A DNA stretch of 64,000 nucleotides from Vreelandella azerica (GTDB lineage: Bacteria; Pseudomonadota; Gammaproteobacteria; Pseudomonadales; Halomonadaceae), in NCBI RefSeq assembly GCF_013112225.1, contig NZ_JABFHI010000001.1, forward strand, positions 62,001 to 126,000, written 5' to 3'. The notes under the pieces were generated by a model. It was not told where the DNA came from, made no database searches, and saw only the letters and a program-made list of their open reading frames with translations. The position numbers and the translations under genes are program-made. Below, one piece after another: positions 19,950-29,206 of this stretch (position 1 is its first letter; every line of letters starts with the position of its first letter).

Positions 19950-21434
19950 ATGAATCACGATAATGCTTCATATGTTACACCTTCGAAAGAGCGAGTAGGC
20001 AGTAGTGATAAGCAGCAGCTGGCTGAGGCATTGTCGCGTGCGCACCATATTGAACCTCCTGTTACGGTAGCGCCTGCGCCTGCCAGTGCGGGTATTCTGA
20101 AACGTATGTACCGTGCTCAACACAATCTGTTATCAATATGGCGTGAGAAGGATTATTCCGTCTATACCACTCACATGAATCTGGCTAATCAGAAATACGT
20201 TGTTTGCAATAGTCCTGATACGGTGCGTCGTGTCTTCCTTGAGCAACATGACAACTATGATCGTAAAAGCCCGCAAATGCGGCGAGCATTGATCCCATTA
20301 CTGAAAGACGGGTTATTTGTCAGTGACGGTGATTTGTGGAGCCAGCGCCGACGTCAGTGCGCCCCCTCGCTCAGTAATGCGTTGCTGCCGAACTTTTGCT
20401 CGGTGATGACTGCTTCAGCAAACGAAACTGCCGAGCGCTGGGCCGAGCAGCCGCAGGATGAACCACTGGATATGCTGACCGAGATGGCTCACTTGACGGC
20501 TCGCATCATTGGCCGAACGATTTTCGGCGATGACACAACCGACGACGAGGCCGAACAGGTGGTTGCTGGGTTTACTGAGTATCAGCGCCATTCAGAACAT
20601 CTGGATATGGCAGATACTCTTGGGCTGCCTTTTCTCAGGCTGCTAGGCAACCCTTTAAGACGTAACCGTATCCGCTATTCGGCAGAGCAGGTACATGAAG
20701 TAATTGACCGGATTATTGACCGCCGTATCAATACCTCCGATTCGAATCAACACAGCATGATCGATAGCTTTATGACGGCATTAGAGGGAAGCGAAGGGTG
20801 CCCGATGGGGCGGGAAGCGGTGCGCAATGAAGCTATTGTCATGTTCATGGCGGGGCATGAAACGACAGCCAACGCTTTGGCCTGGTGCTGGTACCTGCTG
20901 GATTACGATCAGCAGGCCATGGTGTGTTTACAGGCCGAGCTTGATGAAGTCCTGAAGGGGCGAACGCCGCGTTATGAAGATGTCGAGAAGCTTCACTACA
21001 CCATGGCGGTGTTTGAAGAAGCTATGCGCCTTTATCCTCCGGTACCCTTGCTAACCCGTCAAGCGCGCGGTGAGGATCAGGTGCGTAACCGTGAGGTTCG
21101 CCCGGGCACTGTCCTGATTGTTTGCCCCTGGCTGATGCATCGACACCGTAAACTATGGGAAGCGCCTGACCATTTTGTGCCAGAGCGCTTTTTGCCCAAG
21201 GTGCCGCGCCCGGATAAGTTCACTTACTTCCCTTTTAGCGTGGGCCACAGGGTTTGCCTGGGTAAGCGGTTTGGGCTTTACGAGGGCGTTTTGTGCCTGG
21301 CGACATTAGCACAGCGTTTCACCCCACAGTTGGTGCCGAGTCATAAAGTGGAAATCGAGTGTCGACTGACTTTGCGCCCCAAAGGAGGGTTACCCATGAC
21401 GCTTCAGTCACGTAAGCCTTATAAAAGGTTTTAG
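19950..21434 (+). CDS. Cytochrome P450 monooxygenase, orphan
   Basis: A soluble haem monooxygenase of about 494 residues. All core motifs are present: the oxygen-binding I-helix MAGHETTANALAW, the K-helix EEAMRLYPP (ExxR), the PERF region VPERFLPKVPRP and the haem loop FSVGHRVCLGKR with the thiolate Cys at about residue 436. There is no signal peptide or membrane anchor. No ferredoxin or reductase gene is next to it, so it depends on redox partners elsewhere. The start is uncertain between ATG 19950 and TTG 19917. Its TAG overlaps the stop codon of the opposing 24-residue peptide gene. The substrate is not readable; fatty acid or hydrocarbon is only a guess from the neighbouring fadL. Confidence 0.9.
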   Translation: MNHDNASYVTPSKERVGSSDKQQLAEALSRAHHIEPPVTVAPAPASAGILKRMYRAQHNLLSIWREKDYSVYTTHMNLANQKYVVCNSPDTVRRVFLEQHDNYDRKSPQMRRALIPLLKDGLFVSDGDLWSQRRRQCAPSLSNALLPNFCSVMTASANETAERWAEQPQDEPLDMLTEMAHLTARIIGRTIFGDDTTDDEAEQVVAGFTEYQRHSEHLDMADTLGLPFLRLLGNPLRRNRIRYSAEQVHEVIDRIIDRRINTSDSNQHSMIDSFMTALEGSEGCPMGREAVRNEAIVMFMAGHETTANALAWCWYLLDYDQQAMVCLQAELDEVLKGRTPRYEDVEKLHYTMAVFEEAMRLYPPVPLLTRQARGEDQVRNREVRPGTVLIVCPWLMHRHRKLWEAPDHFVPERFLPKVPRPDKFTYFPFSVGHRVCLGKRFGLYEGVLCLATLAQRFTPQLVPSHKVEIECRLTLRPKGGLPMTLQSRKPYKRF

Positions 21435-21505
21435 CCGCTCAACCAGAACCACCAGACGATAGCGGCGATCAGGGCGAGGCCAGCGAGATTAACCATAATA
21501 CTCAT
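21431..21505 (-). CDS. 24-residue membrane peptide, apparently a truncated cupredoxin anchor
   Basis: The peptide is [22 protein letters not shown] plus SG, almost entirely one membrane helix ending in an aromatic belt. Its ATG overlaps the copA stop (ATGA) and an AGGAG lies 9 bases upstream, so it should be translated as the third gene of the copper operon. From memory, membrane-anchored cupredoxin proteins beside CopA in Pseudomonas and relatives begin with a very similar helix ending VWWFWL. Here translation stops right after the helix and the P450 gene begins on the other strand. It is either a remnant of that protein or a minimal peptide in its own right. Confidence 0.6.
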   Translation of the reverse strand: MSIMVNLAGLALIAAIVWWFWLSG

Positions 21506-24092
21506 GCGCTCTGCTCCTGTGTGGTTGCGGTGTCTAAATGACGGGCAGTGTGCTGGCGTTGGGATTTCCATAGCCGCAAACGGTTGGCGTTGCTGACCAC
21601 TGTGATGGAAGACAGCGACATGGCCGCCCCAGCAATCATCGGTGAAAGCAGCATGCCGGTCAGCGGGTAGAATACCCCGGCGGCAATCGGAATACACAGT
21701 ACGTTGTAGCCAAAGGCGCCGACCAGGTTCTGCTTGATGTTGCGCAGAGTGGCCTGACTGATCTCGATGGCATCTGCCACCCCGTGCAGCGAACCGCGCA
21801 TCAGGGTCATGCCGGCACTTTCAATCGCTACATCGGTGCCTTGGCCGATGGCAAAACCAACGTTGGCACGTGCCAGGGCAGGGGCGTCATTAATGCCGTC
21901 GCCGACCATGCCCACTATTTCCCCTTCTTTCTGCAGGCGCTCGATCTCTGAATGTTTGTCTTCGGGCAAAAGCCCGGCGCGGTAGTCATCAATACCCACC
22001 TCGCGGGCAATGGCGGCGGCCGTGTGCTGGTTGTCACCGGTCAGCATCACGACCTTGAGGCCATCGCTTTGCAGCCGTTTGATGGCCGCCTTGGTATCGT
22101 CGCGCAGCGGGTCGCTGATACCAAACAGCGCCGTTAGCTGGCCGTCAACCGCCAGATAAACCAGCGTGCGTGCCTTGTCTTCCAATTCGCGAGCAGTGTC
22201 CTTTCCGTCCGCCAGGTCGATGCCCGCGTTCTCCAGCAGGCGCGCATTGCCCAGCAGTAAAGCCTTGCCGTCGGATGTTTCGGCCTTGACGCCACCACCG
22301 GTGACGCTATCAAAGTTATGGATCTCCGCTGCTTTTGCGTTGACGTCTTCGCCATGGGCAGTGAGTGCTGCTGCCAGCGGGTGCTCCGAGCCACGCTCCA
22401 GTGCCATCACATAGCCAAGCGCGGTCTCTTCATCGCCCTGAAGGGTATGCGCCTCGGTGACGCTGGGTTTGCCTTCGGTCAGCGTACCGGTCTTGTCGAC
22501 CACCAGAGTGGTCAGCTTGCTGGCGGTTTGCAGGGCATCGCCGTTGCGCACCAGCACGCCGTGCTCAGCGGCTTTGCCGACCCCTATCATGGTTGAGATA
22601 GGTGTGGCCAGGCCCAGCGCACAGGGGCAGGCGATAATCAGTACCGTGGTGGCGGTGACCAGCATATGAATCACCCGTGGCTCAGCGCCAAAGTTAAACC
22701 ATACCAACGCGGTCAGCACGGCGATAATCATTACCGAAGGCACAAAGATACTCGATACCCTGTCGGCCAGTTCGCCAATCGGCGGGCGCGAGTTCTGAGC
22801 GTTGGCGACCTGCTCGGTGATCTGTCCAAGCCGAGTGTCAGCACCCACCCGGGTAGCCTGATAAACAAGCCCGCCCTTGCCGTTGACAGTGCCTGCACTG
22901 ACCTCATCGCCGGCTGATTTTTTCACTGGTACCGGCTCGCCGGTCAACATGGATTCATCAATATGGCTGGCGCCTTCAAGCACTTCCCCATCCACCGGCA
23001 GGCGCTCGCCAGGACGCACACGGATATGGTCACCGCTACGTACGGCGTCAATCTCGATTTCCTGCTCCTCACCGTCGCGGATCACCCGGGCGGTGCGGCT
23101 TTGCAGATCCAGAAGGCGCTTCAACGCATCGCTGGTGCGGCCACGGGCTTTCAGCTCCATGGCGTTGCCGAGCAGAATCAGGCCAATCACCATGGCCGAA
23201 GCTTCAAAATAGATGCCGTGGGCGACTTCTGGCAGCCAGGGCGCAAAGGCAACCACCACCATGGAATACAGCCAGGCGGTGCCGGTACCCATGGCGACCA
23301 AAGTGTCCATATTGGCCTGGTGATGCTTGAAATTTTTCCAGGCGTTAACAAAAAAGTGACGACCGGGAAAGGCCATGACCGCGAGGGTAAGAAGACCGAT
23401 CACCAGCCAGAAAAGTCGCCCGCCTCCCACAGGGTGAGGGTGGTAGACAAACATGCTGAGCATCAGGGGCAGGGCCAGCGCCAGGGCATAAGCACTGCCT
23501 TTGAGGCGCTGTTTATACTGCTTGGCTTCCTGTTCGGCGCGGGTTTTTCTGCCTCGCGCATATCAACGATCGGCTCGGCGCTATAACCGGCGGAATCCAC
23601 TGCCTCCATCAGTGCCTGCGAGTCTGCCTGACCAAATACCTGAGCGGTGTGGGTGCCGAAATTAACGCTGGCAGTTTCAACGCCCGGGGTGTTTTCCAGC
23701 GCCTTCTGCACGCTTTTGACACAGCTGGCGCAGGACATGCCGCTGATGGCCAGACGAATCTGCTGGTTTCCCGAGCCTTGATGTTCGGCTGCTTGACTGG
23801 CCTGGCTGTCGGTAGTTTGAGCGCTGGGTTCAGTATCTACAGCGCTGTCTGGTTTGTCATCTTCCACTGCCAGTTCACCGGGTGGGTAGCCAGCATCTTT
23901 TAAGGCTTGATCAAGTTCAGCGCCGTCGAGTGTAGTGGTAACATCCAGATGTTTTTCTGCCGGAGTACCGATTACATCAGCGTCGCCGTCCAGCGCCTGA
24001 ATGGCTTCGCGCATACGCTTGACACAGCCCTGGCAGTTCATGCCGGGCACCGTTCGAGTCAGCTGTTGTTGAGATGAGTTGTCGTTGCTCAT
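21502..24092 (-). CDS. copA: Cu(I)-exporting P1B-type ATPase CopA, one apparent frameshift
   Basis: An inner-membrane pump that expels Cu(I). Two N-terminal heavy-metal domains carry CXXC at residues 20-23 (GMNCQGC) and 121-124 (GMSCASC). Eight membrane segments include the transport motif [23 protein letters not shown], the phosphorylated Asp in [11 protein letters not shown], the SEHPLA nucleotide motif and [12 protein letters not shown] are all present. The frame is lost in the T run 23544-23548 (A run on the coding strand). One more base gives [19 protein letters not shown] and one 863-residue protein. The start has AGGAGA 5 bases upstream and overlaps the merR stop. The tripartite CPC core indicates Cu+/Ag+ rather than Zn/Cd. 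Confidence 0.93.
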
Positions 24093-24508
24093 TGGGTCTC
24101 CTGGTCATTGGGAAAGCTTTCGATCAGGCGGCAGAGAGAGTGGCCATCCGGTGCAGCATCCGGCATGTCCTGCCAGCTTTCCAGCGCGGCCTCCATGCGT
24201 GCGGCGAGTGCCTGAAGCTCATCAATCTGGGCGCGTACCTGTGGCAGACGGTGAGCCAGCAGGTCGCGCACCAGCGGGCAGGGCGAGTCGCCATGATCCG
24301 CATGCGAGAGAATGTCGCGTACTTCAGCAATACTGAAGCCAAGTTTGCGCGCTCGCTGTACAAAACGCAGCCGTTCCAGGTCGCTTTGGGTAAACAATTG
24401 ATAGCCATTGTCAGGGTGACGTTCAGGGTTCAATAATCCCTCGCGCACATAATGTCGTACGGTTTCACTGGTGACCTCCGCCTGACGGGCGATTTCGCTG
24501 ACTTTCAA
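24089..24508 (-). CDS. MerR-family metal-responsive regulator of copA (CueR-like)
   Basis: A 139-residue activator. The winged helix MKVSEIARQAEVTSETVRHYVREGLL is followed by the dimerisation helix and a metal loop with Cys at about residues 77 (SPCPLV) and 126 (HSLCRLIE). These do not match the C112/C120 pair of E. coli CueR, so the name cueR is not certain. Its stop overlaps the copA start by ATGA. A MerR-type promoter with a long spacer lies 46 bp upstream, so the whole unit is probably self-regulated by copper or silver. Confidence 0.85.
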   Translation of the reverse strand: MKVSEIARQAEVTSETVRHYVREGLLNPERHPDNGYQLFTQSDLERLRFVQRARKLGFSIAEVRDILSHADHGDSPCPLVRDLLAHRLPQVRAQIDELQALAARMEAALESWQDMPDAAPDGHSLCRLIESFPNDQETQ

Positions 24509-24553
24509 CTCTGTCTCCTTTCATTCGGGTGTTCTTAACCTGTCCTGGCAAAC

Positions 24554-24585
24554 AGTTTAGAACCTATGTGTTACCCAAAGGTCAA
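24554..24585 (-). promoter_or_regulatory. MerR-type promoter with 20-bp spacer for the copper operon
   Basis: On the minus strand, TTGACC (24580-24585) and TAAACT (24554-24559) are separated by 20 bp. That is the overlong spacing that MerR-family activators correct by DNA distortion. The spacer contains the dyad ACCT(N13)AGGT. It is the only plausible promoter for the merR-like gene and copA. Confidence 0.7.
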
Positions 24586-24628
24586 GCCATAGATTGGGTT
24601 GTGTGACATTTTGTTAAAACGGCAATTT

Positions 24629-24682
24629 AAAACGATCGTTCGACTAATGTATAAAGTGAAAATGGAATAAAACGCTCGTTTG
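24629..24682 (+). promoter_or_regulatory. Paired AAAAC-N4-GTT boxes over the fadL promoter (PsrA-like)
   Basis: AAAACGATCGTTCG (24629-24642) and AAAACGCTCGTTTG (24669-24682) are 40 bp apart, near four helical turns. They match the pattern (G/C)AAAC-N2-4-GTTT(G/C) known for PsrA of Pseudomonas, a TetR regulator of fatty acid degradation. A TATAAA at 24650-24655 with TTAAAA 17 bp before it places the first box between -35 and -10 and the second just after the start site, an ideal repressor arrangement. Confidence 0.55.
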
Positions 24683-24777
24683 CCCTTGATCCTGAGCGCC
24701 GAGTGCGAGAAAACACACATGTACAATCAACAAAGGCGATGGGAAGCGCCGCAGGATAATCACAACTTGGGGTACGT

Positions 24778-26109
24778 ATGAATAACAAATTCAATAAACT
24801 GACATTGGCCACGGCAGTTGCCGCCATAACAATGGCATCTCAGGCCCACGCCGGCGGGTATCAGATCAACGAACAGAGTGTCAGCGGCCAGGGGTATAGC
24901 CATGCCGGACGCAGCTCGAATATTAACGATGCCACCATCGTATTTGGCAACCCCGCAGGCATGTCGTTTCTTGAGCGTGCTCAAGTAACGGCTGGGGGAA
25001 CTTTTCTTAGCGTTGATACCGAGCTAAGTAATGTCCAGGCTAACCGTATGTTAGATGCTGGAGTTGTTCGAAGTGGCGCTCCGGTAGGCACTCAAGTGCC
25101 AATCGGCAGTATTCCTGGCACCAATGAAGGCGATATGGTGCCGGGTACATTGGTGCCCTTTGCTTTTTATGCGCACCCTGTCAACGAAAGGCTGGCCTTT
25201 GGCTTTGGGGTTTATGCGCCTTTTGGCTCAAATACAGATTATGAGAAGGACTTCCAGGGACGCTATTTTGGCGATTACACTGAAGTACGCGTCGTCAGCG
25301 CCCAGCCCACGGTGTCTTATCGCTTCAATGATCAATGGTCAGTTGGAGCGGGTGTTACTTACAATCAGGTGGAAGGCGAGCTGCGCCGTCAGTTACCGAC
25401 TGAGCTAGCATTTAACTCAGCGGCGGATATTGACTCACGGGTAACCGGTGATGACGACGGCTGGGGCTACAACCTGGGGGTGATTTACCAGCCTGTGCCA
25501 GAAACCACCTTTGGCCTGACCTACCGTTCCAAGGTGGATTACGACCTGACCGGTGACTTTATTGCTAAGGACCCAGCGGGTGATGTGGTACGCAGCGATG
25601 ACGCCAATCTGGACCTTTCTACTCCGGAAACCGTCAACTTCTCGCTGACCCAGCAGATGAGTGAACGGCTGAAGCTGATGTTTGGTGCTTCCTGGACTCG
25701 TTGGAGCCGGTTCCAGGAAATCAGGGTGCTCGGCAGTCAGGGGAATACCATCACCCAGGAAACCCAGAATTATTCCAATGCCTGGGCCTTTGCCACCGGT
25801 GGCGAATACCAGTTGACTCAGACGCTGGCACTACGTGCGGGTGTGGCGCTTGATTTCACCCCGACCAACGATGAATTCCGCAGTGTACGGATTCCCTCTG
25901 ATGACCGGCGCATCTTCTCGCTGGGTGCTGGCTGGACGCCGACCGATAACCTGACCGTTGACCTTGCCTATTCCTATCTCAGCGAGCGTGGTACCTCGAT
26001 TGATCAGCAGCGTAGTGATTCATTACAAGGCGTAGGTGGTGCCACCTACTCAGCCGATTACAAGAATGAAGCCCATGGCATTGGCGCACAGATGACCTAT
26101 CGCTTCTAG
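24778..26109 (+). CDS. FadL/OmpP1-family outer-membrane transporter
   Basis: A 14-strand beta-barrel for uptake of long-chain fatty acids or other hydrophobic compounds. The signal peptide MNNKFNKLTLATAVAAIT... ends at SQAHA, and the mature protein starts GGYQINEQSVSGQGYSHAG. The hatch motif DATIVFGNPAGM matches the family NPAG signature. The C-terminus ends in the outer-membrane Phe (AQMTYRF). It is 443 residues, normal for FadL. It is monocistronic, with its own operators upstream and a strong terminator downstream. It could equally serve hydrocarbons or aromatics; the PsrA-like boxes favour fatty acids. Confidence 0.9.
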   Translation: MNNKFNKLTLATAVAAITMASQAHAGGYQINEQSVSGQGYSHAGRSSNINDATIVFGNPAGMSFLERAQVTAGGTFLSVDTELSNVQANRMLDAGVVRSGAPVGTQVPIGSIPGTNEGDMVPGTLVPFAFYAHPVNERLAFGFGVYAPFGSNTDYEKDFQGRYFGDYTEVRVVSAQPTVSYRFNDQWSVGAGVTYNQVEGELRRQLPTELAFNSAADIDSRVTGDDDGWGYNLGVIYQPVPETTFGLTYRSKVDYDLTGDFIAKDPAGDVVRSDDANLDLSTPETVNFSLTQQMSERLKLMFGASWTRWSRFQEIRVLGSQGNTITQETQNYSNAWAFATGGEYQLTQTLALRAGVALDFTPTNDEFRSVRIPSDDRRIFSLGAGWTPTDNLTVDLAYSYLSERGTSIDQQRSDSLQGVGGATYSADYKNEAHGIGAQMTYRF

Positions 26110-26132
26110 TGAAAACGTTTTTCTGACCTGTT

Positions 26133-26156
26133 AAACCCGGCTTAGGCCGGGTTTTT
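26133..26156 (+). terminator. Rho-independent terminator of fadL
   Basis: AAACCCGGC-TTAG-GCCGGGTTTTTG: a GC-rich stem and four-base loop followed by a T run, 24 bp after the fadL stop. Confidence 0.92.
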
Positions 26157-26226
26157 GCTGTTCAGTTGGCCGCTATGGATGCGATGTTGGTGGTGTTTGG
26201 TTACAATATTGGCCATTATCATGTGA

Positions 26227-26286
26227 GGCCGCTGCGGCAGAAGGTATGAACGCTACCTTATGCTGCCGCGGCGTCTGTTGTTTTTT
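26227..26286 (+). terminator. Long hairpin with T run upstream of prfB
   Basis: GCGGCAG (26234-26240) pairs with CTGCCGC (26263-26269) and AAGGTA with TACCTT inside it. The structure is followed by GTCTGTTGTTTTTTC. It lies 32-90 bp before the prfB ATG. It could be a second terminator insulating prfB or a leader attenuator; the sequence does not decide between them. Confidence 0.5.
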
Positions 26287-26317
26287 CTGTCACTTTTTTA
26301 TCAAGGCCAGAGCCATC

Positions 26318-27416
26318 ATGCTGGAAACCAACCCGATCCATAATCAAATCAAGGACCTGTCTGAGCGGACAGAGGTTCTTAGGGGGTATCTTTGACTATG
26401 CCGAGAAGAAAGATCGGCTAGAGGAAGTCACCCGCGAACTGGAAGACCCCAACGTCTGGAGCGACCCGGACTACGCTCAGAAACTTGGCAAGGAGCGATC
26501 CTCTCTCGAAGCCATCGTCGCGACTATTGATCAGCTGGAGCAAGGGTTGGCTGACAGCCGCGACCTGCTGGAACTTGCCGAGATGGAAGAGGACGAAGGC
26601 ACCGTTGAGGAAGTCAGCTCAGAGCTTGACGGCTTGCAGCAAGTGCTGGAGAAACTTGAGTTTCGGCGAATGTTTTCCGGCGAAATGGATGCCAATAACG
26701 CCTATCTGGATATCCAGTCCGGGTCAGGGGGTACCGAGGCGCAGGACTGGGCTAACATGCTGCTGCGCATGTATCTGCGCTGGGCTGAGCACCATGGTTT
26801 CAAGGCCGAGCTGATCGAGCTTTCCGGCGGGGATGTCGCGGGCATCAAATCAGCGACCATTCATATTCAGGGTGACTACGCCTTTGGTTGGCTGCGCACC
26901 GAAACCGGTGTGCACCGTCTGGTGCGCAAGAGTCCGTTTGATTCCGGTGGGCGCCGTCATACGTCTTTCGCCTCGGTATTCCTGTCGCCTGAAATTGATG
27001 ACAGTTTTGAGGTTGATATCAACCCGTCGGATCTACGCGTCGATACCTACCGTTCCAGCGGTGCGGGCGGCCAGCACGTCAACACCACGGATTCAGCGGT
27101 GCGCATTACCCACGAGCCCAGCGGTATTGTTGTCGCCTGCCAGAGTCAGCGTAGCCAGCACGCCAACCGCGACTTTGCCATGAAGCAGCTCAAAGCCAAG
27201 CTGTGGGAAATGGAAATGGACAAACGCAATGCGGCCAAGCAGGAAGCAGAAGAATCCAAGGCGGATATTGGTTGGGGCAGCCAGATTCGCTCCTACGTGC
27301 TGGATGATCAGCGCATCAAGGACCTGCGCACCGGCGTTCAGTCAAGCAGCTGTGACAAGGTGCTGGATGGCGATATTGATCAGTTTATTATTGCCAGCCT
27401 GAAGCAGGGGCTTTGA
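26318..27416 (+). CDS. prfB: Peptide chain release factor 2, with programmed +1 frameshift
   Basis: RF2 terminates translation at UGA and UAA. The gene reads 25 codons from ATG 26318 to CTT (26390-26392), then an in-frame TGA (26393-26395). Translation continues in the +1 frame after the slip CUU-UGA-C. The signal is canonical: an internal Shine-Dalgarno AGGGGG, TAT, CTT TGA C, with TGA at codon 26 as in E. coli. The downstream part has the GGQ loop in [18 protein letters not shown]. The total is 365 residues. Low RF2 increases the slip, giving autoregulation. lysS follows after 82 bp. Confidence 0.97.
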
Positions 27417-27498
27417 TAGCGCTATCGACACTGATGACGACGGCTTGGAATGATTGACCGGCTTTTTTATTGACCAGCTTTTACATACAGGGTGCCAT

Positions 27499-29009
27499 AT
27501 GGCAAACCACGACGGATCACACGAAAACGAAAACCATCTGATTGCCGAACGCCGTGCCAAACTGGCGGTGCGTCGTGAACGTGCCGCCGAACAGGGCAAG
27601 AGCGCTTTCCCTAACGATTTCCGTCGCGACAGCCTGACGCTTGAGCTCACGCAGGCCTACGGCGATAAAGACAAGGCGACGCTTGAAGCGCTGGATCAGC
27701 ATGCCTCTGTGGCTGGTCGGGTGATGCGCCAGCGGGGGCCTTTTGTGGTGATTCAGGATGTGGCCGGGCAGATCCAGCTATACGTGGATAAAAAGGTTTG
27801 CCCGCCGAGGTGCTGGAAGATATCAAAAGCTGGGATATCGGCGATATCGTGGCTGCCCACGGCCCAGTGCATAAATCCGGCAAGGGCGATCTGTATGTGA
27901 TGATGAAAGAGGCGCAGCTGTTAACCAAGAGTCTGCGTCCGCTGCCGGACAAGTTCCATGGCCTGACCGATCAGGAAGCGCGCTATCGCCAGCGCTATGT
28001 GGATCTGATCATGAACCCGCAGTCGCGCAAGGTATTCGAGACCCGTGCAGCGGTGATCAGCGCCATGCGGCGCTTCTTTGAGGCGCGCGGCTTCATGGAA
28101 GTGGAAACACCCATGCTGCAGCCGATTCCCGGCGGTGCTACGGCGCGTCCGTTTATTACTCACCACAATGCGCTGGATATCGATATGTATCTGCGTATTG
28201 CACCGGAGCTTTATCTTAAGCGTCTGGTGGTGGGCGGTTTTGAAAAGGTGTTCGAGATCAATCGTAATTTCCGCAATGAAGGGCTTTCCACCCGCCATAA
28301 CCCGGAATTTACCATGGTCGAGTTCTACTGGGCTTACGCCGATTACCGCGACCTGCTGGATATGACCGAAGCCATGTTGCGCGCCACGGCGGAAGAAGTG
28401 CTGGGCACCACGCTGATTGAGTACCAGGGCGAGCAGTATGACTTTGGCAAGCCCTTTGCCCGGCTGACCTTGCGTCAGGCGATTCTGGATCATGGCGATG
28501 CCATCACCGATGCAGATCTGGATACATTGGAAGCCGCACAAGCGCTTGCAGCCAAGCTGGGTATCAAGGTGAAAGAGAGTTGGGGGTTAGGCAAACTGCA
28601 GACCGAGATTTTCGAAGAGGTGGCCGAGCACAAGCTGGATCAGCCCACCTTTATCATCGAATACCCAGCAGAAGTCAGCCCGCTGGCACGGCGTAATGAC
28701 GCCAATCCTTTCGTGACCGACCGATTTGAGTTCTTTGTCGGTGGGCGTGAAATTGCCAATGGTTTCTCAGAGCTTAACGACGCTGAAGATCAGGCCGAAC
28801 GCTTCCGTGAGCAGGTAGCGGAAAAAGATGCCGGTGACCTGGAAGCCATGTATTACGATGCAGATTACGTGCGTGCCCTGGAGTATGGGTTACCACCCAC
28901 CGCAGGCGAGGGCATCGGCATTGACCGTCTGGTAATGCTGTTTACCGATAGCCCTTCCATCCGTGATGTGCTGCTCTTCCCGGCCATGCGTCCTGAAGTT
29001 GGCGAGTAA
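27499..29009 (+). CDS. lysS: Lysyl-tRNA synthetase (class II), one apparent frameshift
   Basis: It charges tRNA-Lys. An N-terminal helix and OB-fold anticodon domain ([17 protein letters not shown]) precede the class II core: motif 1 in [17 protein letters not shown], motif 2 [15 protein letters not shown] and motif 3 [19 protein letters not shown]. The frame is lost in the A run 27790-27794. One more A gives [16 protein letters not shown] and 503 residues, the usual length. The ATG at 27499 begins [19 protein letters not shown]. prfB-lysS adjacency is standard in gammaproteobacteria. Confidence 0.95.
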
Positions 29010-29076
29010 GTGCTTTCCATAACAGGTGACCGTTATCTGTTGGTCGTCCCTGAATAAAAGTCGCGATGGTTAAGAG

Positions 29077-29117
29077 ATGAGGCCGATGCCGTTATTGACC
29101 GGTATCGGCCTCATTTT
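29077..29117 (+). terminator. Terminator of prfB-lysS
   Basis: ATGAGGCCGAT ... ATCGGCCTCAT is an 11-bp stem (inner pairs CCG/CGG with one mismatch) followed by TTTT. It lies 68 bp after lysS. Confidence 0.85.
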
Positions 29118-29206
29118 GGGCATTAAAAAGACAAAGCGTTTGCATTGATGGCAAACTGCTACATAAGCGCCCATAATAGTGGCGTTTCGACGGCGAGGAG
29201 AATCCT

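Noticed and set aside
21431..21505. CcoS/FixS assignment for the 24-residue peptide
   Set aside because: CcoS proteins are about 50 residues with a different opening and follow ccoI-type ATPases with cco genes; none of those genes is here.
24089..24508. Calling the MerR regulator cueR outright
   Set aside because: The Cys positions do not match CueR; only the context with a CPC-type ATPase supports copper.
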